From positions 372,001 through 436,000 of the forward strand of contig JAEBUN010000013.1 in assembly GCA_023014365.1 (NCBI GenBank): a stretch of DNA of 64,000 nucleotides, given 5' to 3'. Source of the stretch: Lepiota brunneoincarnata. Lineage: Eukaryota > Basidiomycota > Agaricomycetes > Agaricales > Agaricaceae. Of the stretch, positions 23,540 through 32,960 are shown in pieces. How positions within the stretch are numbered: position 1 is the first letter of the stretch; the number at the start of each line of letters is the position of its first letter. Under the pieces are notes generated by a model. That model ran no database searches. It saw nothing but the letters and a program-made list of their open reading frames with translations, and had not been told where the DNA came from. Both the position numbers and the translations under genes were made by a program.

Positions 23540-24635
23540 CCAACCTAACCCTGCCACCAATACCGTTGACGACCAACCAGACAGGACCAACAGTCCTTAT
23601 ATCATCCGGCATACCTTCCTTCCCTCCAACCAACCCGAGATACGATCCATCCTTTTACACGAAGTTCCCTTTCATATTACCGGAACCCGTCTTAAACGCA
23701 GTCCAGCGATGGTACCCCTGGTCGACACCTGCTGGAAGACATTTACTGCTCTTCTGTATCACAAGCGCCTCGTCCACGACCGAGCAACAGAATTCGAAAA
23801 ACTATGCGCCACTATTCTTTCTAGCGCAACAGAGGAACAGGACCGCAATACCATTTCTGCCATGCTATCAACCGCTCTCACCGAATTCCCGTTCGAGAGT
23901 CCGATCCCAAGCCCGAGCAATGGAAGCGGAAGTCAGGACCGCCCTATCCTACCTATCGGGACCACCACCCAATCTTCCAACCCTCCCATGGTGGATACGA
24001 GTAACCAACCATCAAGTATTGTACAAGCTATATCTGCTTCTAATGACGCCCCCGTCGGGACTACCACCACTCACTTATCCACCACCCGAACTCGCTGCAA
24101 TTGCTGCCGTCGATTTGGCCATATCAAAGCAGGATGCCCGCGCTACCAATGTCGATATTGTCGAAAGATTGCCCCAGGCCATTACGAGAAGCACTGCGAG
24201 AGAAACCCTTACCAGCATCAACCCGCAAGTATGGTACCTGGCCTGTATCGCCGCCCACGAGGAATACCAAGCAGAGCTCGATCCCTCACACGCGAAACCA
24301 CAAACAACAATATTCGACACATTGTTGCAAGCACCGAGCAGCGCCCCGCTTCAGCCAGACCCCTCCGCACCCGAATTCAAAATGCCCCCGTCGTCATTCC
24401 GACCACCAACGCCACCACCACATCTGCTAGTGGAAGCCACCGACTTCCTGAATCGATCCTTCGGCACACCCGCCACCATTCACTCCAGAGAACCCATCGT
24501 CATCGACCTCACCCAAGACCCGCCATCCCCAGACCACCAAGTTACCGAAGCGACTCCCCAGAACCCGACCCATACTTCGACTGGGACCCCATCGCCGAAT
24601 CAAACATTACAGGAGAGCCTGTCGGACTATACTGA
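23421..24635 (+). CDS. Element A ORF3: post-pol protein with paired zinc knuckle
   Basis: 404 codons in a different frame from pol, starting at an ATG inside the last codons of pol and ending 4 nt before ORF4. At 24096-24197 it encodes two adjacent Cys/His knuckles: CX2CX4HX4C followed by CX2C...APGHYx3C. The same paired arrangement, with the shared CP-Y-CR-C and AP-HY residues, occurs in the post-pol ORF of element F (35125-35227), so the frame is evolutionarily kept. The C-terminal part is Arg/Pro/Ser-rich. RNA or DNA binding is plausible; function unknown. A second frame (from 23479) is also stop-free across the region, so dual coding cannot be excluded. Confidence 0.7.
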   Translation: MTQPPNTRATTPDLPEPDNDGRLLIRERIISLANRVEGNSQPNPATNTVDDQPDRTNSPYIIRHTFLPSNQPEIRSILLHEVPFHITGTRLKRSPAMVPLVDTCWKTFTALLYHKRLVHDRATEFEKLCATILSSATEEQDRNTISAMLSTALTEFPFESPIPSPSNGSGSQDRPILPIGTTTQSSNPPMVDTSNQPSSIVQAISASNDAPVGTTTTHLSTTRTRCNCCRRFGHIKAGCPRYQCRYCRKIAPGHYEKHCERNPYQHQPASMVPGLYRRPRGIPSRARSLTRETTNNNIRHIVASTEQRPASARPLRTRIQNAPVVIPTTNATTTSASGSHRLPESILRHTRHHSLQRTHRHRPHPRPAIPRPPSYRSDSPEPDPYFDWDPIAESNITGEPVGLY

Positions 24636-24639
24636 GGAT

Positions 24640-25050
24640 ATGTCTGATGAGGACATCAGACCTTACGAAGGGGATAATGTTATGAACAGTCCAGACCGGG
24701 AGGAACAAGAATTACTGTTCGACTTTACAAGATGGGTACAGGAGACTACAGACCAACTACGGGCACAAGAATACGAAGACGAGGAAGGGGAATACTACAC
24801 CGCCATGCAGGACCTGGCGAGAGAAGCAGGAATGGAGATAACCTTGGAGGATATATTGGAATACCCCGAGGACGAGGAAGATAACCATGGATCAACCGAT
24901 CCAACCTCCGATACGGATGGAAGCACCGAGAGAATGGAGAGCGAGAATGGAGAAGACTCCATGGAGATACAATCGGGAGAAGGAGATTATGAGTCAGAGG
25001 AAAGCGATGGAACATCGCACAGCAGTAGCGAGAGTACTGACTCATTGTAA
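24640..25050 (+). CDS. Element A ORF4: acidic protein running into the 3' LTR
   Basis: 136 codons; the ATG is 4 nt after the ORF3 stop, a spacing compatible with termination-reinitiation. The first 14 residues lie in unique DNA and the rest in the LTR. The product is very acidic (many D/E, a C-terminal Ser-rich tail) with a possible amphipathic start (LLFDFTRWVQETTDQL). The second A copy at the right edge keeps the same 136-codon frame. Between the two, I count seven synonymous and three nonsynonymous changes in the LTR part, which suggests selection on the protein. No known domain. Because it sits in the LTR, a truncated frame also exists in the 5' LTR (17138-17506). Confidence 0.6.
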   Translation: MSDEDIRPYEGDNVMNSPDREEQELLFDFTRWVQETTDQLRAQEYEDEEGEYYTAMQDLAREAGMEITLEDILEYPEDEEDNHGSTDPTSDTDGSTERMESENGEDSMEIQSGEGDYESEESDGTSHSSSESTDSL

Positions 25051-25375
25051 TATAAATAACGCTAGGATGCCATCAGCCAGGATGTGCATCATGGTCAGGA
25101 CTGTGCACGACCAGTAGAACAGCCAAGTAACCTATAACGAGTATATAGTATCTCATAGGTATATAAGGCCTGTACAAGTAGAGATTAAAGCCTCAAGCTT
25201 TAATCTTGTTAACAGCGGTCGTTTACCTCTCTGCCTTAACTTGGCGTCTTCCCTCGTTATCTCATTGAGCGCGATCCACTAAGCTCTATAAGGCCAACCG
25301 TTTCGGACACCTTGTAGAGTGATTGAAGGCCGTCTCCAGTTATCCTCGGATACAGAAGGAGCACGGATCATAACA
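24678..25375 (+). repeat. Element A 3' LTR
   Basis: 698 bp, one observed difference from the 5' copy, followed directly by the ACTCT target duplication. It contains the C-terminal 122 codons of ORF4. Confidence 0.93.
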
Positions 25376-25549
25376 ACTCTCTTAAATTTCGCTGTCAGAA
25401 TGCACCCCCAGAACACCCTAAAAGATGAAACTGTTCATTATCTATCTCATATCACTTGTATTAGTGTAAGCTTACCAAATTTTGGCTAAGCTTAGTGAAA
25501 ACAAACCCTCTATCTATATTAAAAATCCACAAACGTTTCTACCTTTTCA
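25376..25549 (+). repeat. 5' LTR of C1, right part (after A)
   Basis: The LTR resumes with the duplicated ACTCT (25376-25380) and ends CCTTTTCA at 25549. The join reproduces the uninterrupted LTR seen at about 50440-50612. Two TAAGCTTA palindromes occur at 25465 and 25485. Confidence 0.88.
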
Positions 25550-25551
25550 TC

Positions 25552-25562
25552 TGGAGCCCACC
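25552..25562 (+). promoter_or_regulatory. Element C1 candidate tRNA-type PBS
   Basis: TGGAGCCCACC begins two bases after the 5' LTR, as expected for a PBS pairing with a tRNA 3' CCA end. The same sequence sits next to the C2 5' LTR at 55371-55381. I did not assign the tRNA. Confidence 0.5.
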
Positions 25563-25574
25563 ATGAGGGGGGTT

Positions 25575-27596
25575 TTCAGTTGAATTTCATGAGACAAACA
25601 CCAAAAGACTTGGACACTGGCCCACCTTTTACCTGCAAAGCAGAAAAAGGTTCAAGCAAAGACTGTAAAGTCACCCAAAACGTCCTTCGAGAGCAGTCTC
25701 AGGAAGGTTGACCCCCCAAAACAGAGAACTACTCAGAATTCTAATTGTCCAGAAGGTTCTGAAGGCCTTATTGCTGCTAGTACCTCTCAAAAGCAAAAAG
25801 ATCCTACCAGTTCTATAACTGCAAGCACAGCGAGCAGTTTAACAGTTGCAGTATTGAGAGAAGTTGCACTGCTGATCTCTACTGCTCCCAGAATTACTAT
25901 AAGGCTTCCAGCCTCAGCTTGCAACATAGCACATATTCTGCACACCAAAAACCAGGATGGCCAGACTGTTCCTACACTAAGCTTAGCATTACCAAACCAA
26001 AACTTGTTTCATACAAACCCCCCTGGTGCCTCTATGGTACCACAGATATCACAGTCAACTCCCACTGTACAGACAAACCAAACTACACTGTCTATGACAA
26101 CTACAGCTAGTAAGATGGGACATGAGCATATGCCAATTCCCTTTAGCAATAATGCTCCCAGATGGGGTGCATCAAAACCACAGACATTGAGAAATTATCT
26201 CTGGATGCTTGAATGGCTCTTCACAATAACGAAGACAATGGACAATGCAGAAAGGATGAATTGGGCAGTGTCATATGTGGACCAGGATATCCATGAAGAA
26301 TGGATGAGTTTTGCAGAGTTCCTAGCAGGGAGCTGGACAGGCTTCGTAGAGAGATTAAAGAAAGAATATCCTGAGACTATGGCAGCCAAGCAGGGCTTAG
26401 TGTGACAATTGAGGGAACTCTGTGCAGAAAGTAGAGGCATTGCAATGAATGAGGAGCATAAAGTCTTGGACTTTAAAAGGCAGTTCATTCTCGAAGGAGA
26501 GAAGTGCCTGAAGTTGCTGGCAGTAGTTTCAAACTGAGAGCTAGTTGAGTTATTTATGAGTGCACTAGACTCTGTGTTCCAGGATGTACTCAATGCAAGA
26601 TTAGTGATCACCAGGGCATGTAGAACCACAAGCGATGGATTGGCACTGACTGCAAAGGACTTACATGAAGAGGATCCCTATGATTGGAGGATTGTCATAG
26701 ATAAAGCTGTTGAAATTTCAATTGGCAAAACACTTATGCAATCCCTTCATCAGGATTCAAGGCCAGTGAACTCAGCATCGATGAGTCATCCACCTGCAAT
26801 ATCTGGAGCAGGAACTTATGACCCTGTAGTAAAGTGAGAGCTACAAAGCTTAAAGCAGAAATTCCAGGATGAAGTCTCACAGATGGCAGGAGGCCTTGCT
26901 GAGCTTAAGGACCTCATGAATATCTAGGGGCATACCTTAAAATCATACTTAGAGAGTTTGGCGAAGGACAGACATAATCATACTGGCTATAATCATGCTC
27001 AGAGGAATACTGGGAGTGGGCTGGCAGGGTCACTTTCCAATCGCAAGTGTTTCTACTGTTGGTTATTGGGGCATAGTTGGTTATTATGCCTAGACATGGA
27101 GGTGGATAAACAAGCTGGCCAAATTAGAGTCAAAGGGAACAAAATATATATGGGAGATGGCTTGAGTATCCCTCGAGGAGAAGGGCCTATTAAAGAGAAA
27201 GTGGCGAAGTACTATGTGACAAAGGGACAACTCTTCATTCAGATACCAGAGCTGCCAGAGGTTGAGCCTGAGTTACTGCAAGTGCCAGCAGCAGCAGTAT
27301 TTGCACAGAAAGTGTTCCCAAGGTCAGAAAACCAAAGGTCGCCAGCAGAAGAAGAAATCTGCCATCTGAAGCAGTGCATGGAAATGTTGGAAACAGCTGC
27401 CATCCATGCTGGGAGTGCCCCAAAGGTTAAGCTTATGACCAGAAAGGATGATAATGTCAAAATACAGTCTTTGGCTGAGCAATTGGCCCAGATACAGGCT
27501 AAGCTTAGTGGTTTGACAGATGGTATGCCCTTGGCAAGCCAGTATTTGAACACCAGGAGTGGCACAAAGACTTGGAACTCAGAGTTGGGTTTCTAA
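25575..27596 (+). pseudogene. gag: Element C1 gag, degenerate
   Basis: Homologous to C2 gag (53343 to about 55360, minus). The recognisable capsid-like core (about 26115-26640) and the zinc knuckle CX2CX4HX4C (CFYCWLLGHSWLLC, about 27048-27090) remain. In-frame stops occur at about 26403, 26535, 26835 and 26926. Several are explained by C-to-T or G-to-A at former CpG, for example an ancestral CGA now CAA here (26739-26741) and TGA in C2 (54198-54200). The start is uncertain because no clear ATG precedes the capsid part in either copy. Confidence 0.8.
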
Positions 27597-28720
27597 AGGG
27601 TTCGAGGAAGGAGCCAACTCTGAAGAAGAAGGTCACCTTTGCCAGAGGACAGACTCCTGAGGATGCATCAGATTCCGAGCGATCAGAAGAATCAGAAAAT
27701 GAGGAAATAGGGCAGATAATGGAGAAACCAGTGCATACAGTGGCAGGGGAATTACCATATAGAAACATGAAACCACTGCACCCAGTTGTTGAGGTACCAC
27801 CAGCTGCCTGTCAGAAGGATGGAACCATCCAAGAAGGAGCCTGCATATAAGCACCAGGCTCCTATTGAGAGGAATGTCGATGTTGAGGAAGTACTCAGCA
27901 GGGTATTGAAGCGGGAAGCCTCAGTATCACATGGAGAACTCTTGGCATTATCACTGATATACAGGAACACTTATAGAGAGCGAATTATGAGAAAATGGGT
28001 ACCCATGAATCAAAGCTTAATAGCAGGAATTGAACCCTTGGAAGATGATACAGAACATATGGAAATTAATAGTGGGCTGGTACAGGTCATGATAACAGAG
28101 TTGGCAGATGGTTCTCAGAAGTATGATACAGTGCTCCAAGAAGGCTCGGCAACCCAAGCCTGGGTAGCTCAGGATCCAATCATGCAGTACTTGGAGTCAC
28201 TTCCCAGAAGAGACAGGGGATGGCAAGTGTTTATTGCTAAAGAATGCAAACTGTTGAGAGTAGTGCCAACTTTGATAAATGGGATCTGGCAGGAAGAGGC
28301 CTTGCTAGATAGTGGGTCACAGATTGTATCCATGAGTCAGGAAGCAGTGATTGCATGTCAAGTCTCTTGGGACCTGGACACTACAATTAATTTGCAGAGT
28401 GCAAATGGGCAGGTTGAAAAGACTTGTGGATTGGCAAAGAATGTAGGCTTTACCTGTGGGGGAGTCACAATCTATTTGCAAGTCCACATCATTCATAATC
28501 CTGCGTATTGAGTACTCCTGGGATGGCCATTTGATGTAATGATGGCTAGTGAAGTCAGGAATAGTGCCAGTGGTGAGCAAACCTTGGTTATTACAGACCC
28601 AAATACCAGAGAAAGGGCTGTGTTACCAACTTATGCTTGAGGAGAGTGCAATCCTCCTAAGCTTAGAGAAAACAGTCAAAATTTTCAAGAAACCTTGATG
28701 AGTTGACTGAGGGACAAGGA
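27597..28720 (+). pseudogene. Element C1 linker and aspartic protease, degenerate
   Basis: An acidic/charged linker (27572-27850 frame) is followed after a frame change by the 27786-28511 frame, which contains the protease active site ALLDSGSQIVSMS (about 28301-28340). Two stops follow, at about 28509 and 28638. Family C uses DSGSQ where most Ty3 elements have DSGAT/A. Gly/Arg to Trp and Thr to Met replacements relative to C2 follow the CpG decay pattern. Confidence 0.75.
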
Positions 28721-31700
28721 GAGGTGGCTTGTATAATAGACTATGATGAGAAGGGCCCTGTCATTGCACAAACACTAAGCTTAGCGAAAGGAAGCTTCTC
28801 AGAGGCTGAGCTACAGCTAATGTTCATTGACTGAGTCATATGCAACAAGGACTGTGTAAGGGGACACTCCAAACACCCCAGTAGTACCTCCACCAACCCT
28901 ATCAACACCCCTGGGACCCCCAATGCATTATATATCCCTCCTTTCAAACAATTACACTCCTCACTATCCAGATAAAACCCTCCCTCATTCCCTCTCATTT
29001 CTACAGACTCTAGACTGTCATGTTCACTCCCCACATTCGTTTCAACCACACTGGGTCTTGTGTGACACCCAGACATCATGGCTAAGCCTGGTCCAATTTA
29101 TATTGATTATATAAGTTGGGTATATACCTAGTTTTTGCCTGCAGGGGTTTCCTCATCCTATTCTCTTAGGATTTCCCTGCAGGTATGTATCCTGTACATA
29201 ACTCATAGTCTAATATCACTTAGGATTTCCCTGCAGTGTCGCTTCAGCTCCCTGAGTTGCCTGAGCCCCACAGGTTGCCCTAACAGACTGCCCACAGGAA
29301 GATAAAGCAACAGTGTTATTGTGCCTAGGGTGCATAGCCAATGTGCAGGATACTGAGGGTCAGGGAATAACTGTCTTTGAAACTGAAGGAGATGACAAAG
29401 ATATGGTACAATGCCTGGCTGGGAAGAAATATAAACCAGTCGCCTTAAAAGTGAGGCCAGTGTTGGGTGATTTACTGGAGAGATTCAGGATAAAACAAGA
29501 AATAAAAGGGGATCTACTGGCAGAAATGCCTAAGCTTAGCATGCATCCACCAGAGTTTGCCCCAACAGGCAGATATATGGAAGAGCATAAGCTTAAGCTG
29601 GATGATGCCCATGCAGGGGATTTCTTGTGGCCAGAAGAAAGAAAGCTGATGCACCAGGTCATGATGCTTCAAGAGAAGGCATTCGCATGGACAGATGAGG
29701 AGAGGGGATGTTTTAGGGAAGATTTCTTCCCGCCAATCAAGATACTGATGGTAGAACATACTCCATGGGTTGAGAAGCCCATTCTGATTCCACCAGCGAT
29801 CTACAATGAAGTCTGTGCCATTATAAAGAGAAAGATTAGTGCTGGTGTATATGAGCCATCAAACTCATCCTATAGATCCAGATGGTTCTGTGTGGTGAAG
29901 AAAGATGGGAAAAGCTTGAGACTGGTACACAGCTTGGAACTGCTGAACTGAGTGACAATAGTGCATTCAGGACTGCTGCCAGCAACAGAAGATTTGGCAA
30001 TGCACTTTGCAGGCAGAGCTTGCAGAGGCATTCTGGACCTGTATGTTGGCTATGATGAGCAATTGGTAGCTGAGTTGCCTCAGGACTTAACAATGTTCCA
30101 AACAACTTTTGGAGTGCTACGCTTAGTAACATTACCCATGGGATGGACCAACTCAGTGCCTATATTTCATGAGGATGTAACCGTGATCCTAGCCAGTGAG
30201 ATACCAGAATACATGATGCTGTACATAGATGATGTACCTATCAGAGGACCAAAAACTAGATATGAGTTGCCAGATGGCATGGAAGAGATGTTGAAAGAGA
30301 ACCCAGGGATCCAGCGGTTTGTATGGGAACACATGCAGACAGTCAATAGAATTCTACAGAGGATGAAATACATAGGGGGAACCTTCTCTGGGCCAAGACA
30401 ACTATCTGTGCTGACAAAATCACCGTAGTGGGTTTTGAATGCTCTTATAAAGGACAGTTGCCTGCCACAGACACCATTGGGAAGATATTAAGATGGGGGG
30501 ACTGCAAGAATGTCTCTGAGCTAAGGGGTTTTCTAGGAACAGCTCCACACTGCAGGAATCATATCCCAAAGTTCATAGCCATTGCTGCACCTCTATACAA
30601 AAAGCTTAAGAAATGGCAAGAGTTTGAATGGGGAGAAAATGAACGGAAAGTGCAGCAGGAGCTGAAAGATGCAATTCAGCACTGTTTCCTGACTAGGAAC
30701 CCCAAATTTCCAAGTAAACAACCCATAGTAGTAGCCATGGATACCTCATGAAGGGCAGTGGGATACTACATATATCAGAGAGATGGAGAAGATGCTAAGC
30801 TTATACATTATGTGAAGTTTGGGTCGATATTATTGGACAAGAGACAGCAGAGATACTCTCAGCCCAAGTGAGAGCTATGCAGCTTAAGAATGGTGCTGGA
30901 ACAAGAGAAATATTTACTGTGGAGATCAAGAAACTTAGTGGTGGAAACAGATGCGAAGTTTCTCTTTGGGATGTTAAACAACCCAGGAAAGCTCCTGAAC
31001 ACTATTGTAAACTGTTGGGTGGACTTCATTAGGTCATTCTACTTCACACTAGTACACAAGGAAGGGAAGACATTTGGGCCAGATGGGCTGTCCAGGCGAC
31101 GCTACTATCCCAGTGATGAGACAGCATGTCACTTCAACAATGGATCAGAGGATGAGGGAGAAGAGTTTGAGTTAATTAAAGAAGATCCAGGAGCCACAGA
31201 TCCTTTACCCTTGAAGGCTTTCTGTGATGAGATCAACAGCCGCTCTGGCTTCAACCAGGGTCTGGCACATGATATATATGATTTTGAGTATGAGCTGGAT
31301 CAAGCTTGGGAAGAGTACTTGGATGAACAACAGGCTAAGCTTAGGGTTATAGAAGACCTAGCATGCCCAGAAAACCATTGACAGGTACTAAGCTTAATGA
31401 TGGATGTCAGGCTAGTACCAGATTTTGAAGAGGAAAAGTTGACCGAGATAGGGGAAGTGTATGATGAATCACACAGGACAGATACAGTGCAAATACAAGA
31501 CGAGAGAATACCCAAAGTCAGGAAATACCTGAAAACAGGGGGCAGTAGCAGCAGCTGAAGGCTTGAACAAGCTGGGTCTGTGTAAGCTTAAACATATGGT
31601 GGAGCATTTCTTCTTGGATGAAGAGGGGAGGCTGAATAGGACAAGTCCTAGTGGTCAACATCAGCTAGTAGTGGATAAGGAGCAGCGTATGTATATGTTG

Positions 31701-32884
31701 CAAGCCAGCCACAACTTCCTAGGACACAGAGGAATATATGCAACCACTAAGCTTATAATGCAGAGGTTCTAGTGGCTGGAAGTTGAAGGAGATGTAGCTT
31801 GGTATGTGCAATCATGCTATCTATGCCAGCAACAGCAAAAGGTGATCATCGAGATGCCACCAATAGTAACACCTACGCTGTTGATATTCCAAGTGCTACA
31901 TGTGGACACACTACATATGACACCAAGTTCTAATGGGTGTAGTTACATTGTGCATGGGAGGTGTGGACTGTTATCCTGGATGGAGGCAAAAGCTTTGAGA
32001 AAAGAGAATGCTAGTTTGATTGTGCAGTGGTTATTTGAAGGTATCATTTGCCAATGGGGCTGTATAGTGAAGATTGTCATGGACAATGGCTCTCCATTTA
32101 AGAAAGCTGTTTGATGGCTGGAAGAAAAATATGGGATAAAGGGAGTAACAATATCTCCTTACAATTCCAAAGCAAATGGGATTATTGAGAGACCCCACTG
32201 GGATGTGCAGCAAATGTTGTACAAAGCTACAGATGGAGATGTCAAAAAGTGGTATTGGCACCTACCGCACGTTATGTGGGCAGATCGGATAACCATTAGA
32301 AAAGGGATGGGGTGTTCCCCATACTTTTTGGTAACTGGAGTGCACCCGATGCTACCTCTGGATGTCCCAGAGGCCACTTGGCTAGTACAGCTACCAAATA
32401 AGTACTTGACCATGGCTGAGTTGATAGGATACCAAGCTCAGGCTTTGGCAAAACATGTTCAGCATGTTGAGGAGGTGCATCAGTGTGTTTCAGACACTAA
32501 GCTTAGCAAGGCTTGGGAGATGGAACGCAAGCAGTGCATAAGATAAAAGATTATTGCTTTGGCCTGGGAGATTTAGTATTAGTGAGAAATACAGCTATAG
32601 AGAGCTCAGCAGACAGGAAGATGAAACCCAGGTATCTAGGACCCATGGTGGTCATATCTAGATCAAAAGGAGGATCTTATATCCTGGCAGAGTTGGATGG
32701 TTCTGTATGGCAGAATAAAGTGGCAGCATTCAGAGTAATTCCCTACTTAGCCAGAAAACATATGCCATTGCCACCAGAGTTACAAGAGTTGTTAGATCTG
32801 TCACCAGAGGGACTGAAGACCCTGGAGGAGACTACTGAGGATGAGCCTAGTGACAGATGGGAGCCAGAAGAGTTGGAGGGATAG
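28720..32884 (+). pseudogene. pol: Element C1 pol (RT, RNase H, integrase), degenerate
   Basis: Split by solo LTR J. RT retains KKDGKSLRLVHSLE, a divergent motif A (ILDLYVGYDEQ) and YIDDVP (about 30222-30238). RNase H follows (AMDTS at about 30736, then a stop), then integrase with the finger (HNFLGH, CYLCQQ), HVDTLHM, MDNGSPF (catalytic D; T replaced by M) and IIERPHW. Stops include 29949, 30428, 30749, 31379, 31770 (TGG to TAG) and 32113. The frame ends at 32884 without a chromodomain, unlike A, D and F. So family C belongs to a distinct lineage from the chromoviruses here. Confidence 0.85.
28855..29285. repeat. Solo LTR J inside C1 pol
   Basis: 431 bp, TGTAAGGGGACACTCC...CCCTAACA, flanked by the perfect duplication GACTG (28850-28854, 29286-29290). 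Removing it restores the reading of C1 against C2 (about 52110). The start and the repeated pyrimidine-rich blocks near its 3' end resemble the LTR of D (TGTAAGGGGAACTCC), so it is probably a related family. No internal region remains, as expected after LTR-LTR recombination. Confidence 0.88.
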
Positions 32885-32960
32885 AAAAAACCTGATATTG
32901 TGGACAGAACTATCTACTTATCGAAGGAAAACTATCCTGGGGACTGTAAAAGTGTTAAGC

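Larger units (their letters stand above)
17134..25375 (+). mobile_element. Element A: intact Ty3/gypsy chromovirus
   Basis: It is 8242 bp with two 698 bp LTRs (17134-17831, 24678-25375) that I see differing at one base, a CpG C-to-T at about 17571 versus 25101. The ends are TGTTATG and CATAACA and the 5 bp target duplication is perfect (ACTCT at 17129-17133 and 25376-25380). Gag, pol and two post-pol ORFs are all uninterrupted. The near-identical LTRs and open frames indicate a recent insertion that may still be competent. It landed in the 5' LTR of C1. Confidence 0.95.

Noticed and set aside
16000..25549. Treating the family C LTRs as a DNA transposon with inverted repeats
   Set aside because: PBS after one end, polypurine tract before the other and gag-pol between them show they are LTRs; the inverted appearance comes from the C2 inversion.
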